Source of the DNA: Longimicrobiales bacterium
GTDB lineage: Bacteria; Gemmatimonadota; Gemmatimonadetes; Longimicrobiales; Gaopeijiaceae
Direction: 5' to 3'
NCBI GenBank assembly: GCA_951813395.1
Contig: OX638356.1
Location: 3,050,501-3,114,500 of the forward strand
Length of the DNA stretch: 64,000 bases
The notes below the pieces were generated by a model, which saw nothing but the letters and a program-made list of their open reading frames with translations, made no database searches and was not told where the DNA came from. The first letter of the stretch is position 1; each line of letters starts with the position of its first letter. Below are positions 8,715-17,881 of the stretch, piece by piece. The position numbers and the translations under genes are program-made.

Positions 8715-10001
8715 ATGAAGCGTGCATCACTGCCCCACAAGGTGGTCCCCGCCGTCCTGCTCCTGTTCCTCGCCACCCTCGGCCCGATCGCGGGCGTCGC
8801 CCAGGAGCTGCCGAGGACCACACCCGAAGATGCGGGCTTCGCCCAGGGCCGCCTCGAGCTGATCGAGGAAATCCTGCGGGGTTACGTGATGGAGGGCGAG
8901 CTTCCCGGCGCTGTCGTGGCCGTCCTCCGCAACGGGGCGGTCGTATACGAAGAGGCCGTCGGTTACAGCGACGTCGAGACGGGCGTGCCGCTCATGACCG
9001 ACGCCGTCTTCCGCATCGCGTCGCAGACGAAAGCGGTCGTCAGCGTCGCCGTGATGATGCTGCAGGACGAGGGCGCTCTTCTGATCTCCGATCCGGTCGG
9101 CAAACACCTTCCCGCATTTGCGCAGACCACAGTGGCCGTGCCCGACGAGAACAGCGGGTACGAGGTGGTCCCGGCCAATCGGCCCATTACGATTCGCGAC
9201 CTCCTGACGCACACGGCGGGGATATCCTACGGCTACGGACCGGGAGGCGACCGCTGGCAGGAGGCGGACATTACCGGATGGTACTTCGCCCATCGCGACG
9301 AACCCGTGCGCGCGACCGTGGACCGCATGGCGGCCCTGCCGTTTCAGGCCCAGCCGGGGGATGGGTTCGTGTACGGATACGCCACCGACATTCTCGGTGC
9401 ACTGGTCGAAGAAGTCTCGGGCCTTCAGCTGGACAGGTTCCTTTCAACGCGCCTCTTTGAGCCCCTCGACATGCGCGACACCCATTTCTACCTGCCGCCG
9501 GACAAGGAAGACCGGCTGGCCGCCGTGCACGGCCACGACGCCGCCGGCAAGCTGATTCGGGCGCCCGAGGGGCCGGGAATGAACACGCAGGGGCAGTACG
9601 TGAACGGCCCCCGGATGAGCTACTCCGGTGGCGCGGGCCTGCTCTCGACCGCACGCGACTACGCACGCTTTCTTCAGATGATGCTGAACGGCGGCAATCT
9701 GGGTGACGCGCGCATCCTGTCGCCCGCGAGCGTCGCGCTGATGACAGCCAACCACGTCGGCGACCTGCTCGGCCCCGGCAGCGGCTTCGGCCTGGGCTTC
9801 CAGGTGCGCCGCGACCTGGGTGCCGCCGGCCAGCCCGGCTCGGTGGGCGACTACGGTTGGGGTGGAGCCTATCACACGACGTATTGGGTCGATCCCGCCG
9901 AGCAGCTGGTCGTCGTGTACTTCACGCAACTCCGCGGTCCACGGCAACCGGACGACCACGCCAAGCTGCGCGCGCTTGTATACGGCGCCCTGTCGAATTA
10001 G
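8715..10001 (+). CDS. Exported serine hydrolase, beta-lactamase (class C/EstB) family
   Basis: A 428-residue protein with a signal peptide (VVPAVLLLFLATLGPIAGVAQ) and the S-x-x-K nucleophile motif SQTK at 103-106 in FRIASQTKAVVSV. The usual Y-x-N position reads YGY in FVYGYATDILG, and the third motif is GGAYHTTYWVDP near the end. Members of this family are esterases, D-aminopeptidases and PBP-like proteins as often as true beta-lactamases, so antibiotic resistance should not be assumed. ATG 8715 is used because it begins the signal peptide; the frame is open further upstream without a better start. The gene is divergent from the DinB gene. Confidence 0.88.
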   Translation: MKRASLPHKVVPAVLLLFLATLGPIAGVAQELPRTTPEDAGFAQGRLELIEEILRGYVMEGELPGAVVAVLRNGAVVYEEAVGYSDVETGVPLMTDAVFRIASQTKAVVSVAVMMLQDEGALLISDPVGKHLPAFAQTTVAVPDENSGYEVVPANRPITIRDLLTHTAGISYGYGPGGDRWQEADITGWYFAHRDEPVRATVDRMAALPFQAQPGDGFVYGYATDILGALVEEVSGLQLDRFLSTRLFEPLDMRDTHFYLPPDKEDRLAAVHGHDAAGKLIRAPEGPGMNTQGQYVNGPRMSYSGGAGLLSTARDYARFLQMMLNGGNLGDARILSPASVALMTANHVGDLLGPGSGFGLGFQVRRDLGAAGQPGSVGDYGWGGAYHTTYWVDPAEQLVVVYFTQLRGPRQPDDHAKLRALVYGALSN

Positions 10002-10107
10002 CCGGCACGGACGGCTCCCGCCCGAGACCGCCGCACAACGCCATTGTTTATCATAGGTTATCTGCGTAACGTGCCACCTCGACTTCGACAAGGAAGAACA
10101 GGGCAGG

Positions 10108-11214
10108 ATGATTCTCGTTGACCGGCATACGAGCACCGGCAAGGGTCCGTTCCAGGCCACGTTGCGTATCAAGCCGGCGTCACGGGTTCAGTTGATCGAT
10201 GTGCGGGGCAGGTTGCGGGAGGAATTCGGAGACGAGTTCACCCGCTTTACCAAGTCCTTCTACATCTCGAACCACACGACCGCCGGGTATCTGGACCAGC
10301 GTCTCGCCGAACTCCTGGACCACGACGGCCAGGGAATCGAGGGCTACCTGCAGCTCTTTCAGCACCTCTTCCCGCCCGGGGCCGACTACGTGCACGACAC
10401 GATGCACCTGAGGACCGAGCTGACCGAGGAGCAGCGGGCCAACGAGCCGCTCAACGCCGACTCCCACCTGACGTTCATCGGCGCGGGTCTCCGGAACTCG
10501 GCTTCGTACGAACTCGACGGACCCGAGCCCGTCTGGTTCGTGGAACTCGACGGCGTTCACGTGGGGGGCACGCGCCACCGGCGCACGACGGTGGTGGCCT
10601 ACGACGGGGAGGATGAGGTCGTCCGCCTCAAAGTGCCCGTCAAGTCGTCGCCACACCCGATCGATGCGCAGAATCTGCGCGACGTCGAACTGGGCTTCAT
10701 CGGCGAGCTGGAAGCACTGGTCGAGAAGCACGGCGTATCGTTCGGACGGTTCGACGTGCTGCTGCCCGACGAGGAGCAGGACGCCGGCCTTACCGTCAAC
10801 GAATACGAAACCCTGCTGATGAACCATGACCTGCGCGAAGCGCTGAAGAACCCCTTCCGCTTCATGGCTCGGACCGGCCGGGACGTGACCGGTGCGCTTC
10901 GCGACCCGCGCACCCTGCCCGCCAAGGCGCTGAACTTCGCGCAATTCGACGCCCTGCAGGTTCTCAACAAGCTCATCGACACCACGCGACTGCGGGAGTC
11001 GATGGTGGAGCGCGTGGTCAATCGCGCCCTGGCACTTCCGGTTTCCCACTTCCTGCGCATGAAGCGCGGGTTCAGCCTGCCGGTGCTCGATCGCACGGGC
11101 GACGGCACCGGAGAGATCGGCTGGGGCACGTATCAGAGCCCGATCCTTGTCCAGTGGAAGGCGCCACCCGCCCCCATCCGGCACCTGGAAGTCAGGCTGG
11201 TGAGGTTCGTGTAG
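10108..11214 (+). CDS. YjbQ/UPF0047-like domain with long C-terminal extension
   Basis: 368 residues. The first 165 follow the YjbQ layout: NHTTAGYLDQ (56-64), YVHD (94-97), NADSHLTF (116-123) and a basic stretch TRHRRTTVVAY after a hydrophobic strand (VWFVELDG). YjbQ proteins are usually about 140 residues and have been linked to weak thiamine-phosphate synthase activity. Here about 200 further residues follow with no family I can name; they are well ordered and end in LEVRLVRFV, so they look like a real domain rather than read-through. The start ATG 10108 follows AGGAAGAACAGGG. No thiamine genes are nearby. Confidence 0.65.
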   Translation: MILVDRHTSTGKGPFQATLRIKPASRVQLIDVRGRLREEFGDEFTRFTKSFYISNHTTAGYLDQRLAELLDHDGQGIEGYLQLFQHLFPPGADYVHDTMHLRTELTEEQRANEPLNADSHLTFIGAGLRNSASYELDGPEPVWFVELDGVHVGGTRHRRTTVVAYDGEDEVVRLKVPVKSSPHPIDAQNLRDVELGFIGELEALVEKHGVSFGRFDVLLPDEEQDAGLTVNEYETLLMNHDLREALKNPFRFMARTGRDVTGALRDPRTLPAKALNFAQFDALQVLNKLIDTTRLRESMVERVVNRALALPVSHFLRMKRGFSLPVLDRTGDGTGEIGWGTYQSPILVQWKAPPAPIRHLEVRLVRFV

Positions 11215-11237
11215 GGCGAGAGGCCGCGCCGAACTTC

Positions 11238-12014
11238 CTACACCAGCGACCGCCCCTGCGCACCGTCCACAGCGATACACGCACCCGTAATCAGGCTCGC
11301 GCGCTCCGACGCCAGGAACGCGACCACGTCTCCCACCTCATCCGCCCTCCCGAACCGCCCAAGCGGCAGGTTCGCCCTCACAAACGCCCGCATTCCGTCC
11401 GGGTCGGCCTTCACGCGCTTGTCCCAGCTGCCGCCCGGAAACTGAATCGACCCTGGCGCCACGCAGTTCACGCGGATCCCGTCCTTGGCAAGCTCCAGCG
11501 CCATGATCCCCGACGCCGAGATCAGCGCCGTCTTGGTCGTGTTGTAGATGGACAGCCCCGGGCCGCCCTTCTCCCGCCCGAACACGGACGAGATGAACAC
11601 GATCGAGCCGCCGCCCGCCTCGCGCATCAGCGGAATCGCCAACCGCGCGGCGCGGAACCCCGACAGCACGTTCAACTGGATGATGTCCAGCCAGTCCTCG
11701 TCGGTCGTCTCCTCGAAGCGGCCCCGCCGGTTGCCGCCGACGTTGTTGACCAGGACGTCCAGCGCACCGTAGTGCGACCGCACGGCGTTGACCAGTTCGG
11801 CTGCGCCGCCCTCCTCGCCGATGTCGCACCGCACCGTCAACACCTCGGCGCCATCACCCCGCAGCGCCTCGGCCGCCGCCGCCAACCCCTCCTCCCCCCG
11901 CGCGCAGATCGCCAGCCGCGCGCCCTCGGCCGCCAGCGCACGCGCACTGTAGAAGCCGAGTCCCCTGCTCCCTCCCGTGACGACCGCGACCTTGCCCGCC
12001 AGTCCCAGGTTCAT
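11238..12014 (-). CDS. Short-chain dehydrogenase/reductase (SDR)
   Basis: 258 residues with TGGSRGLG near the N-terminus, NNVGG, catalytic Ser in VFISSVFG and YNTTK. The cofactor strand ends in ICARGEE, which fits NADP use. Start ATG 12014 (MNLGLAGKVAVV) is the family-typical start and lies four bases after the stop of the propeller gene, so the two genes are probably one transcript. The end is close to the convergent YjbQ-like gene. Substrate unknown; the other SDR at 7303-8100 is a different subgroup. Confidence 0.88.
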   Translation of the reverse strand: MNLGLAGKVAVVTGGSRGLGFYSARALAAEGARLAICARGEEGLAAAAEALRGDGAEVLTVRCDIGEEGGAAELVNAVRSHYGALDVLVNNVGGNRRGRFEETTDEDWLDIIQLNVLSGFRAARLAIPLMREAGGGSIVFISSVFGREKGGPGLSIYNTTKTALISASGIMALELAKDGIRVNCVAPGSIQFPGGSWDKRVKADPDGMRAFVRANLPLGRFGRADEVGDVVAFLASERASLITGACIAVDGAQGRSLV

Positions 12015-12018
12015 GCGG

Positions 12019-15000
12019 TCAGAGTCCCGCGCCGTCGTCCGAGATGTTCGCCCGCAGCAGCCGCTCCAGGCGCCGCACATGACCTTCGAGCGCCGTATAC
12101 AGCTGGTCGTAGCGGCGCACGGCGTCCTGGCCGGGTTCCTGGTCGGCGCGCGTGAGGTTGCCGTACAGGTACTGAAGCTGGTCCACGAGCATGGGACGCG
12201 AGTATCGCCGCGGCGCGGTCACGAGCTCCCGCTCGACCGCCTCGACTTCGGCTGCGAGGTTCCCGCCGCCCCGCTCCCGGGCCTCGTTGATGCGGTGGAC
12301 CGCCAGCCGGGCCTCGCTGAGCGCGTCCCGCGCCTGCAGCGCCAGCTCCACCTGCCGCTGCACCACGTCTTCGCCGATCCCCTCGGCCACGACGCGCGGG
12401 TCAAGCATGACCGCGAAGGTGCGGCTCGCGCTCCAGTCCCCCGCCGACAGGCGCGCCGTGTACGTCCCGGGCGGGACCATCGGGCCTCCGCGGCCCGACC
12501 GCATGGCGTTCGAGTCCCACGGGCCCGGGTAGGAGAGGTCCCAGGTGAAGCGATGGGTCCCCGCGCCCGAGGGCAGCGTCGGGGTCCCGAAGCGCTCGAG
12601 CCGCCACTCGCGCATCCCCGGTTCGGCCGGGACGGTGTACTCGCCCGGGCCCTCGTTCGAGAACGACCGAACGACCTCGCCGCTCCCGTCCACGATGTCG
12701 AGCGTGACTGCCCCGTCGACATCGTCCGTCAGCATGTAGTCGATGTGCGCACCTGCTGACGGGTATTCGGGCTCATGGGGGCTGCGCGCGCGGAAGCCGC
12801 CGAAGCCACCGCCGTAGCGCAACCGGTACGCGTCCCGGATCTCGAAGAGGTGAGCGTCAGCGCCAGCTATACGGTCGCTGAGTTCGTGCAGCGGCGTGAG
12901 GTTGTCCAGGATCCAGAACCCCCGGCCCATCGTCGACAACACCAGGTCGCCGTGCACCACCTTCATGTCCGTGATGGGCGTCACCGGGAGATTCATCTGG
13001 AAGGGCTGCCAGGCACCGCCGTCGTCGAACGACACGAACATCCCGAACTCGGTGCCCAGGTAGAGCAGGCCCTCGCGTTCGGGATCCTCGCGCACGACGC
13101 GCACGGGATGGTGGTTCGGCACGCCGTTCTCGCCCGTCGTGATGCGCGTCCAGGTCGCCCCGTAGTCGTCGGTCCGGTAGGTGTGCGGGGTGAAGTCGCC
13201 CATCATGTAGCGGAGGATCGCGACGTAGGCCTTGGCGGGGTCGTGGTGGGACACCTCGATCGTCTGCACGCGGCCGTAGGGGCCCATCCCCGGAGGCGTG
13301 ACGTCGGTCCAGTTGCGGCCGCCGTCACGGGTGACGTGCACGGGTCCGTCGTTCGCGCCCGCCCAGATCACGCCGGGCTCCAGCACCGACTCCTGGATGT
13401 CGTAGAGGACCGAGAAGTGCTCCTCGCCGGTCACGTCAATGGTGATCGGCGCGCCCGAGACGACCTGCGTTTCGGGGGTGAAGGCGGTGAGATCGGGCGA
13501 GATCGTCTCCCAGAGCTGCCCGCCGTTGGTGGTCACGTGAACGTACTGCGAACCGTGGTAGACCTTGTTCGGGTCGTGCGGCGAGACGTGGATCGGCACC
13601 ACCCGCTGGAAACGGAACTCCAGGTCGCGCGGGTTGTGCCCGTAGAGGTTCCCGAAGCCGACGTAGTACTGGGCCTCCTGCCCCGTGCGCCGGTTGTAGA
13701 GCCCGAAACGGCCCTTGCAGTTGGCGTAGACGATGTCCGGATCGCCGGGCTTCGGCACCACCGGCCCCGTCTCGCAACCCCCGTGCGCCTCCCACGCCGA
13801 CTGGGAGCCGCCGGGCTCCGAGCGCTCGGGCAGTGAGGGCACGGAGATCGTCGAGTTGTCCTGCTGGCCCGCGTACAGGCGGTAGGGGAAGTCGTCCGAG
13901 ACGTCCACCTGGTAGAGCTCGGCGGTGGGCTGATTGTACTGGGTGGACCAGGTCATGCCGCCGTCGAGCGAGACGTTGGCGCCGCCGTCGTTGGACTGGA
14001 TCATGATGTCCGGGTTCTCGGGGTTGATCCACAGGTCGTGGTTGTCCCCGTGAGGGGTCCGCTCGGGCATCCAGCTCACGCCCCCGTCGACGGACTTCCA
14101 GTGTCCCTCGGCCATCCCCCAGAGGATGTCGGGATCGGTGGGGTGCCCCTCCAGGTTGTTGTAGTAGAAGGGCCGGTTGCGGATCGGCTGGAAGTCGGTG
14201 ACCTGCCGCCAGGTGGCGCCCCGGTCGTCGGAGCGGTAGACGCCGCCGGTATCCGCGGGCGCCTCGATGAGTACGTACACCCGGTCCGGATCGGCCGCGC
14301 TGACCGCCAGGTCGGACTTGCCGCGGAGGCCGGTGGGCAGCCCGTCAGTCGTCCGATCCCAGCTGTCGCCGCCGTCGCGCGAAACGAAGACGCCGCCCTG
14401 CATGCCGCCGGAGATGATCGTCCAGGGCTTGCGCTCGGCCTGCCACATGCTCGCGTATATGGTGTTCGGGTCGTCGGGCGCAAACTCCAGGTCGACGGCG
14501 CCCGTGCTGTCCGACACGAAGAGCACGTTCTCCCAGTTCGCGCCCCCGTCGCTGCTCCGGTAGACCCCCCGCTCGTCATTCGGAGCGAATGGATTGCCGA
14601 TCGCGGCCACGTACACCAGATCGGGGTTGTCGGGGTGGATGAGGATCGCCCCCGAATTCCCGGTGGCTGCCAGCCCGACATGCCGCCAGGTCGCCCCGGC
14701 GTCGGTGGACTTGTAGACCCCGTCGCCGATGATCACGTTGCTGCGCAGCCCGTCCGAGCCGGTCGACACGTACACGACGTCGGGATCCGAGTCCGCCACC
14801 CGTATCGCGCCGATCGAACCCGTGCCGAAGTACCCGTCCGAGATGTTGTGCCAGCTGTGGCCGTTGTCGGTCGTCTTCCAGACGCCGCCGCCGGTGGCCC
14901 CCATGTAGAAGGTGGACGGGTGAGCCACATGCCCGGCCACGGCGGTGACCCGCCCGCCCCGCGAGGGGCCAACATAGCGGTAGCGGAGGCTGCCGAAGAG

Positions 15001-15114
15001 GTCGTCGCTGAACGCCGGGGCGCTGGTCTGCGCGGTGGCGGTCGCGGGCGGGAAGAGCGCGGCGCCGGCGGCCGCGGCGGCGAGCAGGGTGGTAATGCCC
15101 AGGAGCCTTCTCAT
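12019..15114 (-). CDS. Secreted VPS10/sortilin-type Asp-box propeller protein
   Basis: 1031 residues with a cleavable signal peptide (LLAAAAAGAALFPPATATAQ). At least eight Asp-box (BNR) motifs of the form SxDxGxTW are visible, for example STDAGATW, SSDGGANW, SRDGGDSW, SVDGGVSW, SLDGGMTW and TDDYGATW, spread over residues 60-720, giving a large double propeller like those of Gemmatimonadota and Bacteroidota 'glycosyl hydrolase' annotations. A C-terminal part with Ig-like strands (PPGTYTARLSAG) and a helical tail follows. Despite the common name no glycosidase catalytic residues can be identified; a binding or peptidase-partner role is equally likely. The stop is four bases before the SDR gene. 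Confidence 0.88.
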   Translation of the reverse strand: MRRLLGITTLLAAAAAGAALFPPATATAQTSAPAFSDDLFGSLRYRYVGPSRGGRVTAVAGHVAHPSTFYMGATGGGVWKTTDNGHSWHNISDGYFGTGSIGAIRVADSDPDVVYVSTGSDGLRSNVIIGDGVYKSTDAGATWRHVGLAATGNSGAILIHPDNPDLVYVAAIGNPFAPNDERGVYRSSDGGANWENVLFVSDSTGAVDLEFAPDDPNTIYASMWQAERKPWTIISGGMQGGVFVSRDGGDSWDRTTDGLPTGLRGKSDLAVSAADPDRVYVLIEAPADTGGVYRSDDRGATWRQVTDFQPIRNRPFYYNNLEGHPTDPDILWGMAEGHWKSVDGGVSWMPERTPHGDNHDLWINPENPDIMIQSNDGGANVSLDGGMTWSTQYNQPTAELYQVDVSDDFPYRLYAGQQDNSTISVPSLPERSEPGGSQSAWEAHGGCETGPVVPKPGDPDIVYANCKGRFGLYNRRTGQEAQYYVGFGNLYGHNPRDLEFRFQRVVPIHVSPHDPNKVYHGSQYVHVTTNGGQLWETISPDLTAFTPETQVVSGAPITIDVTGEEHFSVLYDIQESVLEPGVIWAGANDGPVHVTRDGGRNWTDVTPPGMGPYGRVQTIEVSHHDPAKAYVAILRYMMGDFTPHTYRTDDYGATWTRITTGENGVPNHHPVRVVREDPEREGLLYLGTEFGMFVSFDDGGAWQPFQMNLPVTPITDMKVVHGDLVLSTMGRGFWILDNLTPLHELSDRIAGADAHLFEIRDAYRLRYGGGFGGFRARSPHEPEYPSAGAHIDYMLTDDVDGAVTLDIVDGSGEVVRSFSNEGPGEYTVPAEPGMREWRLERFGTPTLPSGAGTHRFTWDLSYPGPWDSNAMRSGRGGPMVPPGTYTARLSAGDWSASRTFAVMLDPRVVAEGIGEDVVQRQVELALQARDALSEARLAVHRINEARERGGGNLAAEVEAVERELVTAPRRYSRPMLVDQLQYLYGNLTRADQEPGQDAVRRYDQLYTALEGHVRRLERLLRANISDDGAGL

Positions 15115-15192
15115 GCGGGGTTCTCTTTCGGGTTGGGACGTTGGGTGAATGACCGATTCAAGGTATCGCGCCGGACGGGCCGGGTACAGCGT

Positions 15193-15762
15193 TCAGCGCC
15201 CGATCGGAATCCCGCGCAGCGCCACCCGCAGCACCGCGAGTTCCGCGTTTTCGCGGACGCGCCAGATGCCATCCTCCAGCACGAGCGTGGTCGTCGGCGC
15301 GGCCTCGATGACCAGGCCCATATGATCGGTGCTCTCCCGGTACACGACGTGGCGGATCGTGTCGCCCTCCGCCACCACGCCGAGAACGCGGAAGTCGGTC
15401 ATGACCTGCGACTCCATCAGGCCGCGGGCGTAGCGTGTCAGCCCCGTCATCGAGCGCTCGAAGACCTCCCTGCCCGACCAGCTCTCCCACTCCGAGCGCG
15501 AGGCGTCGTAGAGCTGGATCAGGATGCTGTCGCCCCGCAGGCTCTCCACGAGCTGCCGAGAGATGAGGTGGAACTCGTCCAGCGCTTCCGTGTGCATCTG
15601 CGCCGAGACCTGGGCCCAGCGCAGCCGGCTGAGCGCGTCGAAGAACCGCTGGGCGGCATCCTCGGGGGTGTCCTGGGGGGCGGCGGGGTGCGGAAGTGCG
15701 GCCAGCTGTAAGCACACGGCCAGGGCCAGGGACGCGGCCAGGGCGGAGCGTCGACCAGTCAG
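15193..15762 (-). CDS. Small exported protein of unknown function, probable CTG start
   Basis: About 189 residues. The frame opens at a TGA, and the first start upstream of the signal peptide is CTG 15762, placed 7 bases after AAGGAG and overlapping the stop of a 21-codon open frame (CTGA). From there it reads a good signal peptide (SALAASLALAVCLQLAALPHP). The only other start, GTG 15717, would cut the signal peptide in half. The mature part (AAQRFFDALSRLRWAQ...VFERSMTGLTRYARG) has the helix-then-sheet look of an NTF2/SnoaL-like domain, but I cannot assign it firmly. It precedes the Asp-box propeller gene on the same strand. Confidence 0.6.
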   Translation of the reverse strand: MTGRRSALAASLALAVCLQLAALPHPAAPQDTPEDAAQRFFDALSRLRWAQVSAQMHTEALDEFHLISRQLVESLRGDSILIQLYDASRSEWESWSGREVFERSMTGLTRYARGLMESQVMTDFRVLGVVAEGDTIRHVVYRESTDHMGLVIEAAPTTTLVLEDGIWRVRENAELAVLRVALRGIPIGR

Positions 15763-15824
15763 CCGCCCACTCCTTCAAGCCTGACATGGAGCATCTCGTC
15801 GAACGTGACCTGAATCGCCTTCAT
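15759..15824 (-). CDS. 21-codon open frame, possible remnant of a ribbon-helix-helix antitoxin
   Basis: Starts at ATG 15824 with GGAGG six bases upstream and reads MKAIQVTFDEMLHVRLEG, close to the first strand and helix of CopG/RHH antitoxins, then stops after VGG. The usual remaining 40-50 residues and a toxin gene are missing, so this is either a truncated antitoxin or a short leader whose stop couples to the next gene's CTG start. The rest of the stretch 15825-16119 holds nothing I can support. Confidence 0.35.
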   Translation of the reverse strand: MKAIQVTFDEMLHVRLEGVGG

Positions 15825-16119
15825 GAGTTTCCTCCGTTCGAGTATCGTCATGAACGCCACAATAGCGCCGTGGGCGGTCCCATTGAAGCATGCCGGTGTC
15901 CCGCGTTTTGCCGCGGAACCGTGGTGAGCGCTCCAACGCAGGGCCGATGCGGCGGGACCCGGCCAGGCCCAAGCCGCCTGGAGCGAACGGACGCGGGGCG
16001 CCGGGCGGGACACGGCCCGCGAACTGGCCGGGACCAGCCTCAACCGGCGACAGGCCATCAACCGGCGGCCACACTCGCGCACGCCGGGGACTTGATGCGC
16101 CGGCGAGCAGAGCCGTCGC

Positions 16120-17583
16120 TTAGTGGAAGTTGCCGAAGTCGACCCGGACCGTGGTGCCCTCGCTCCAGTCGACCTCGTAGGCCAGCGAGTCCTCGATCCG
16201 GGCCACGGAGACTATGTAGTCGAGCAGTTCGGACACGCGCGCAAACGCCGCAGGGATGTTGCCGCACTGGTCCCGGTTGACCAGGAAGCTCGAAATCCCC
16301 ACCTCCATCCACGACTCTTCGTACGGCACAAGCAGAGGACCGCCGCTGTCCCCGAAGCACACGCCCCGGCCCAGGCGCTCGGCCCCGGCGCAGATCACCC
16401 GCTCCGTGATGCCGGCGAAGTAGATGCCCGCGATCTTGTCGCAATCGGAGTTCGTGATGATCGGTAGCGTCGTCCGCTTCAACACGTCGGATCCGTCGCC
16501 CGTTTCGGTTTGCCCCCAGCCGATGGCCGTAGCCGTGTCGCCGGGCTCCGAGTAGGCCGGCTGGTCGCGCCGCTGCAGGTACACGCGCGGACGCAGCAGC
16601 GGATCCGGCAGCCGCAGCAGCGCGACGTCGTAGTCGATCGTGGCGCCGAAGTTCGGATGGGACCGGACCGCCTGGACCTGCACGCGTTCGCCGCCGCTGT
16701 TCAGATCGGCGCTGCCGACGAGGACTTCGATTTCATTGGCGGGGGCGCCCGCAACGCAGTGGGCGGCCGTCAGCACGTAGCGGCTGTTGATCAGCGTGCC
16801 GCCGCAGAACTGGAACTGTGTCTCGCTGGTCCGCAGGGCGACCTGGAACGGGAACGCGTCGATGTCGGCGTTGTCGCCGTTGACGATTGCCGCCGTCCCG
16901 GGGGGCGGCGCACCCGTCGGGGGCGCGGCCGGCCCCGCGAACGTGCTGCTCCAGCCGAATTCCAGTACCTGGGAGACCGTATGGCTGGTGCCGGCGTCGA
17001 GGCCCGCGAGCTCGTAGGTGCCGTCCGGAGCCGAAATGGTGAACCGTTCGCCGTTGTCGTACGCTCCGTTGCCGTTTTCGTCGACGAAGACCGCGAAGCC
17101 ACCGAGCAAGCGTTCGTCCTCGTCGATGGCTTCATCCATGTCGCGGTCGAACCACACCGTGCCCCGGACGATGTTGGGCCCGCTGCCCGGTGGACTGTAC
17201 GCGACCACCGACCCGCGCGCGGACGCCGTATCTCCGCGGTCATCCGTGACCGTCAGATCGACGCGGTACCTCCCGGGTTCCCGATAGGTATGCGCCGTGC
17301 GAACCCCTGTGCCCGTACCGCCGTCGCCAAACCTCCACGCGTACGAGACGAGGCTGCCATCGGTATCGGACGACGACGACGCGTCGAAGTTCACCTCGAA
17401 GGGGACCTGTCCGAGGTCCACGTCGATCGCGAAGGCTGCCGTCGGCAGCACATTGGGTTCCTGGGGCGGCAGGGGTGGGGGCGGCGGGGGCGCGACCGGG
17501 GTTTCCTCGTCGGCGCCCCCACAGGCGCAGAGAATAAGCGTAGCGGCCAGAACCGCACCTGGCCGGGACATCAATCTTCCCAT
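16120..17583 (-). CDS. Lipoprotein with PKD, SdrD-like and trypsin-like (S1) domains
   Basis: 487 residues from ATG 17583 (GAGG 8 bases upstream). Lipoprotein signal (VLAATLILCAC), a proline-rich linker (VAPPPPPPLPPQEP), a PKD domain around residues 45-130 (YAWRFGDGGTGTG, HTYREPGRYRVDLTV), an SdrD_B-like segment (GTVWFDRDMDEAIDEDE), then a chymotrypsin-fold protease: LTAAHC (His about 275), DVALLRL (Asp about 319) and GDSGGP (Ser about 413). All three catalytic residues are present and several Cys pairs fit disulfides. A membrane-anchored, surface or periplasmic serine protease is the natural reading. It faces the same way as the next exported genes; 17584-17881 upstream has no gene that I can support. 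Confidence 0.88.
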   Translation of the reverse strand: MGRLMSRPGAVLAATLILCACGGADEETPVAPPPPPPLPPQEPNVLPTAAFAIDVDLGQVPFEVNFDASSSSDTDGSLVSYAWRFGDGGTGTGVRTAHTYREPGRYRVDLTVTDDRGDTASARGSVVAYSPPGSGPNIVRGTVWFDRDMDEAIDEDERLLGGFAVFVDENGNGAYDNGERFTISAPDGTYELAGLDAGTSHTVSQVLEFGWSSTFAGPAAPPTGAPPPGTAAIVNGDNADIDAFPFQVALRTSETQFQFCGGTLINSRYVLTAAHCVAGAPANEIEVLVGSADLNSGGERVQVQAVRSHPNFGATIDYDVALLRLPDPLLRPRVYLQRRDQPAYSEPGDTATAIGWGQTETGDGSDVLKRTTLPIITNSDCDKIAGIYFAGITERVICAGAERLGRGVCFGDSGGPLLVPYEESWMEVGISSFLVNRDQCGNIPAAFARVSELLDYIVSVARIEDSLAYEVDWSEGTTVRVDFGNFH

Positions 17584-17881
17584 TGGGGCCACCTCACCAT
17601 TCCTGGGAATCCTCGTCGCAGAGGGTCGTGGGGAGCTTGTATGATCCAATCATACGGCCCGATGCACGCTCCAAAGCTACAAGAAATGGGCTTGAGAGTT
17701 GACGGCCAGGGTGCGGTCCGCGTAGGTGATGGGCGCCGATGGCAGCTACACTCGGCGAATCCCCACCCCAGGCAGGAAGACCTGCACCTTCGAAACGATG
17801 ATTGCTTGGGCGCGCGCTCGGCGAGTTCGAGGGCACCAGGCTGCGCGCCCGACTTGCCCGCGCACGTCTTCGATCGTGCGA

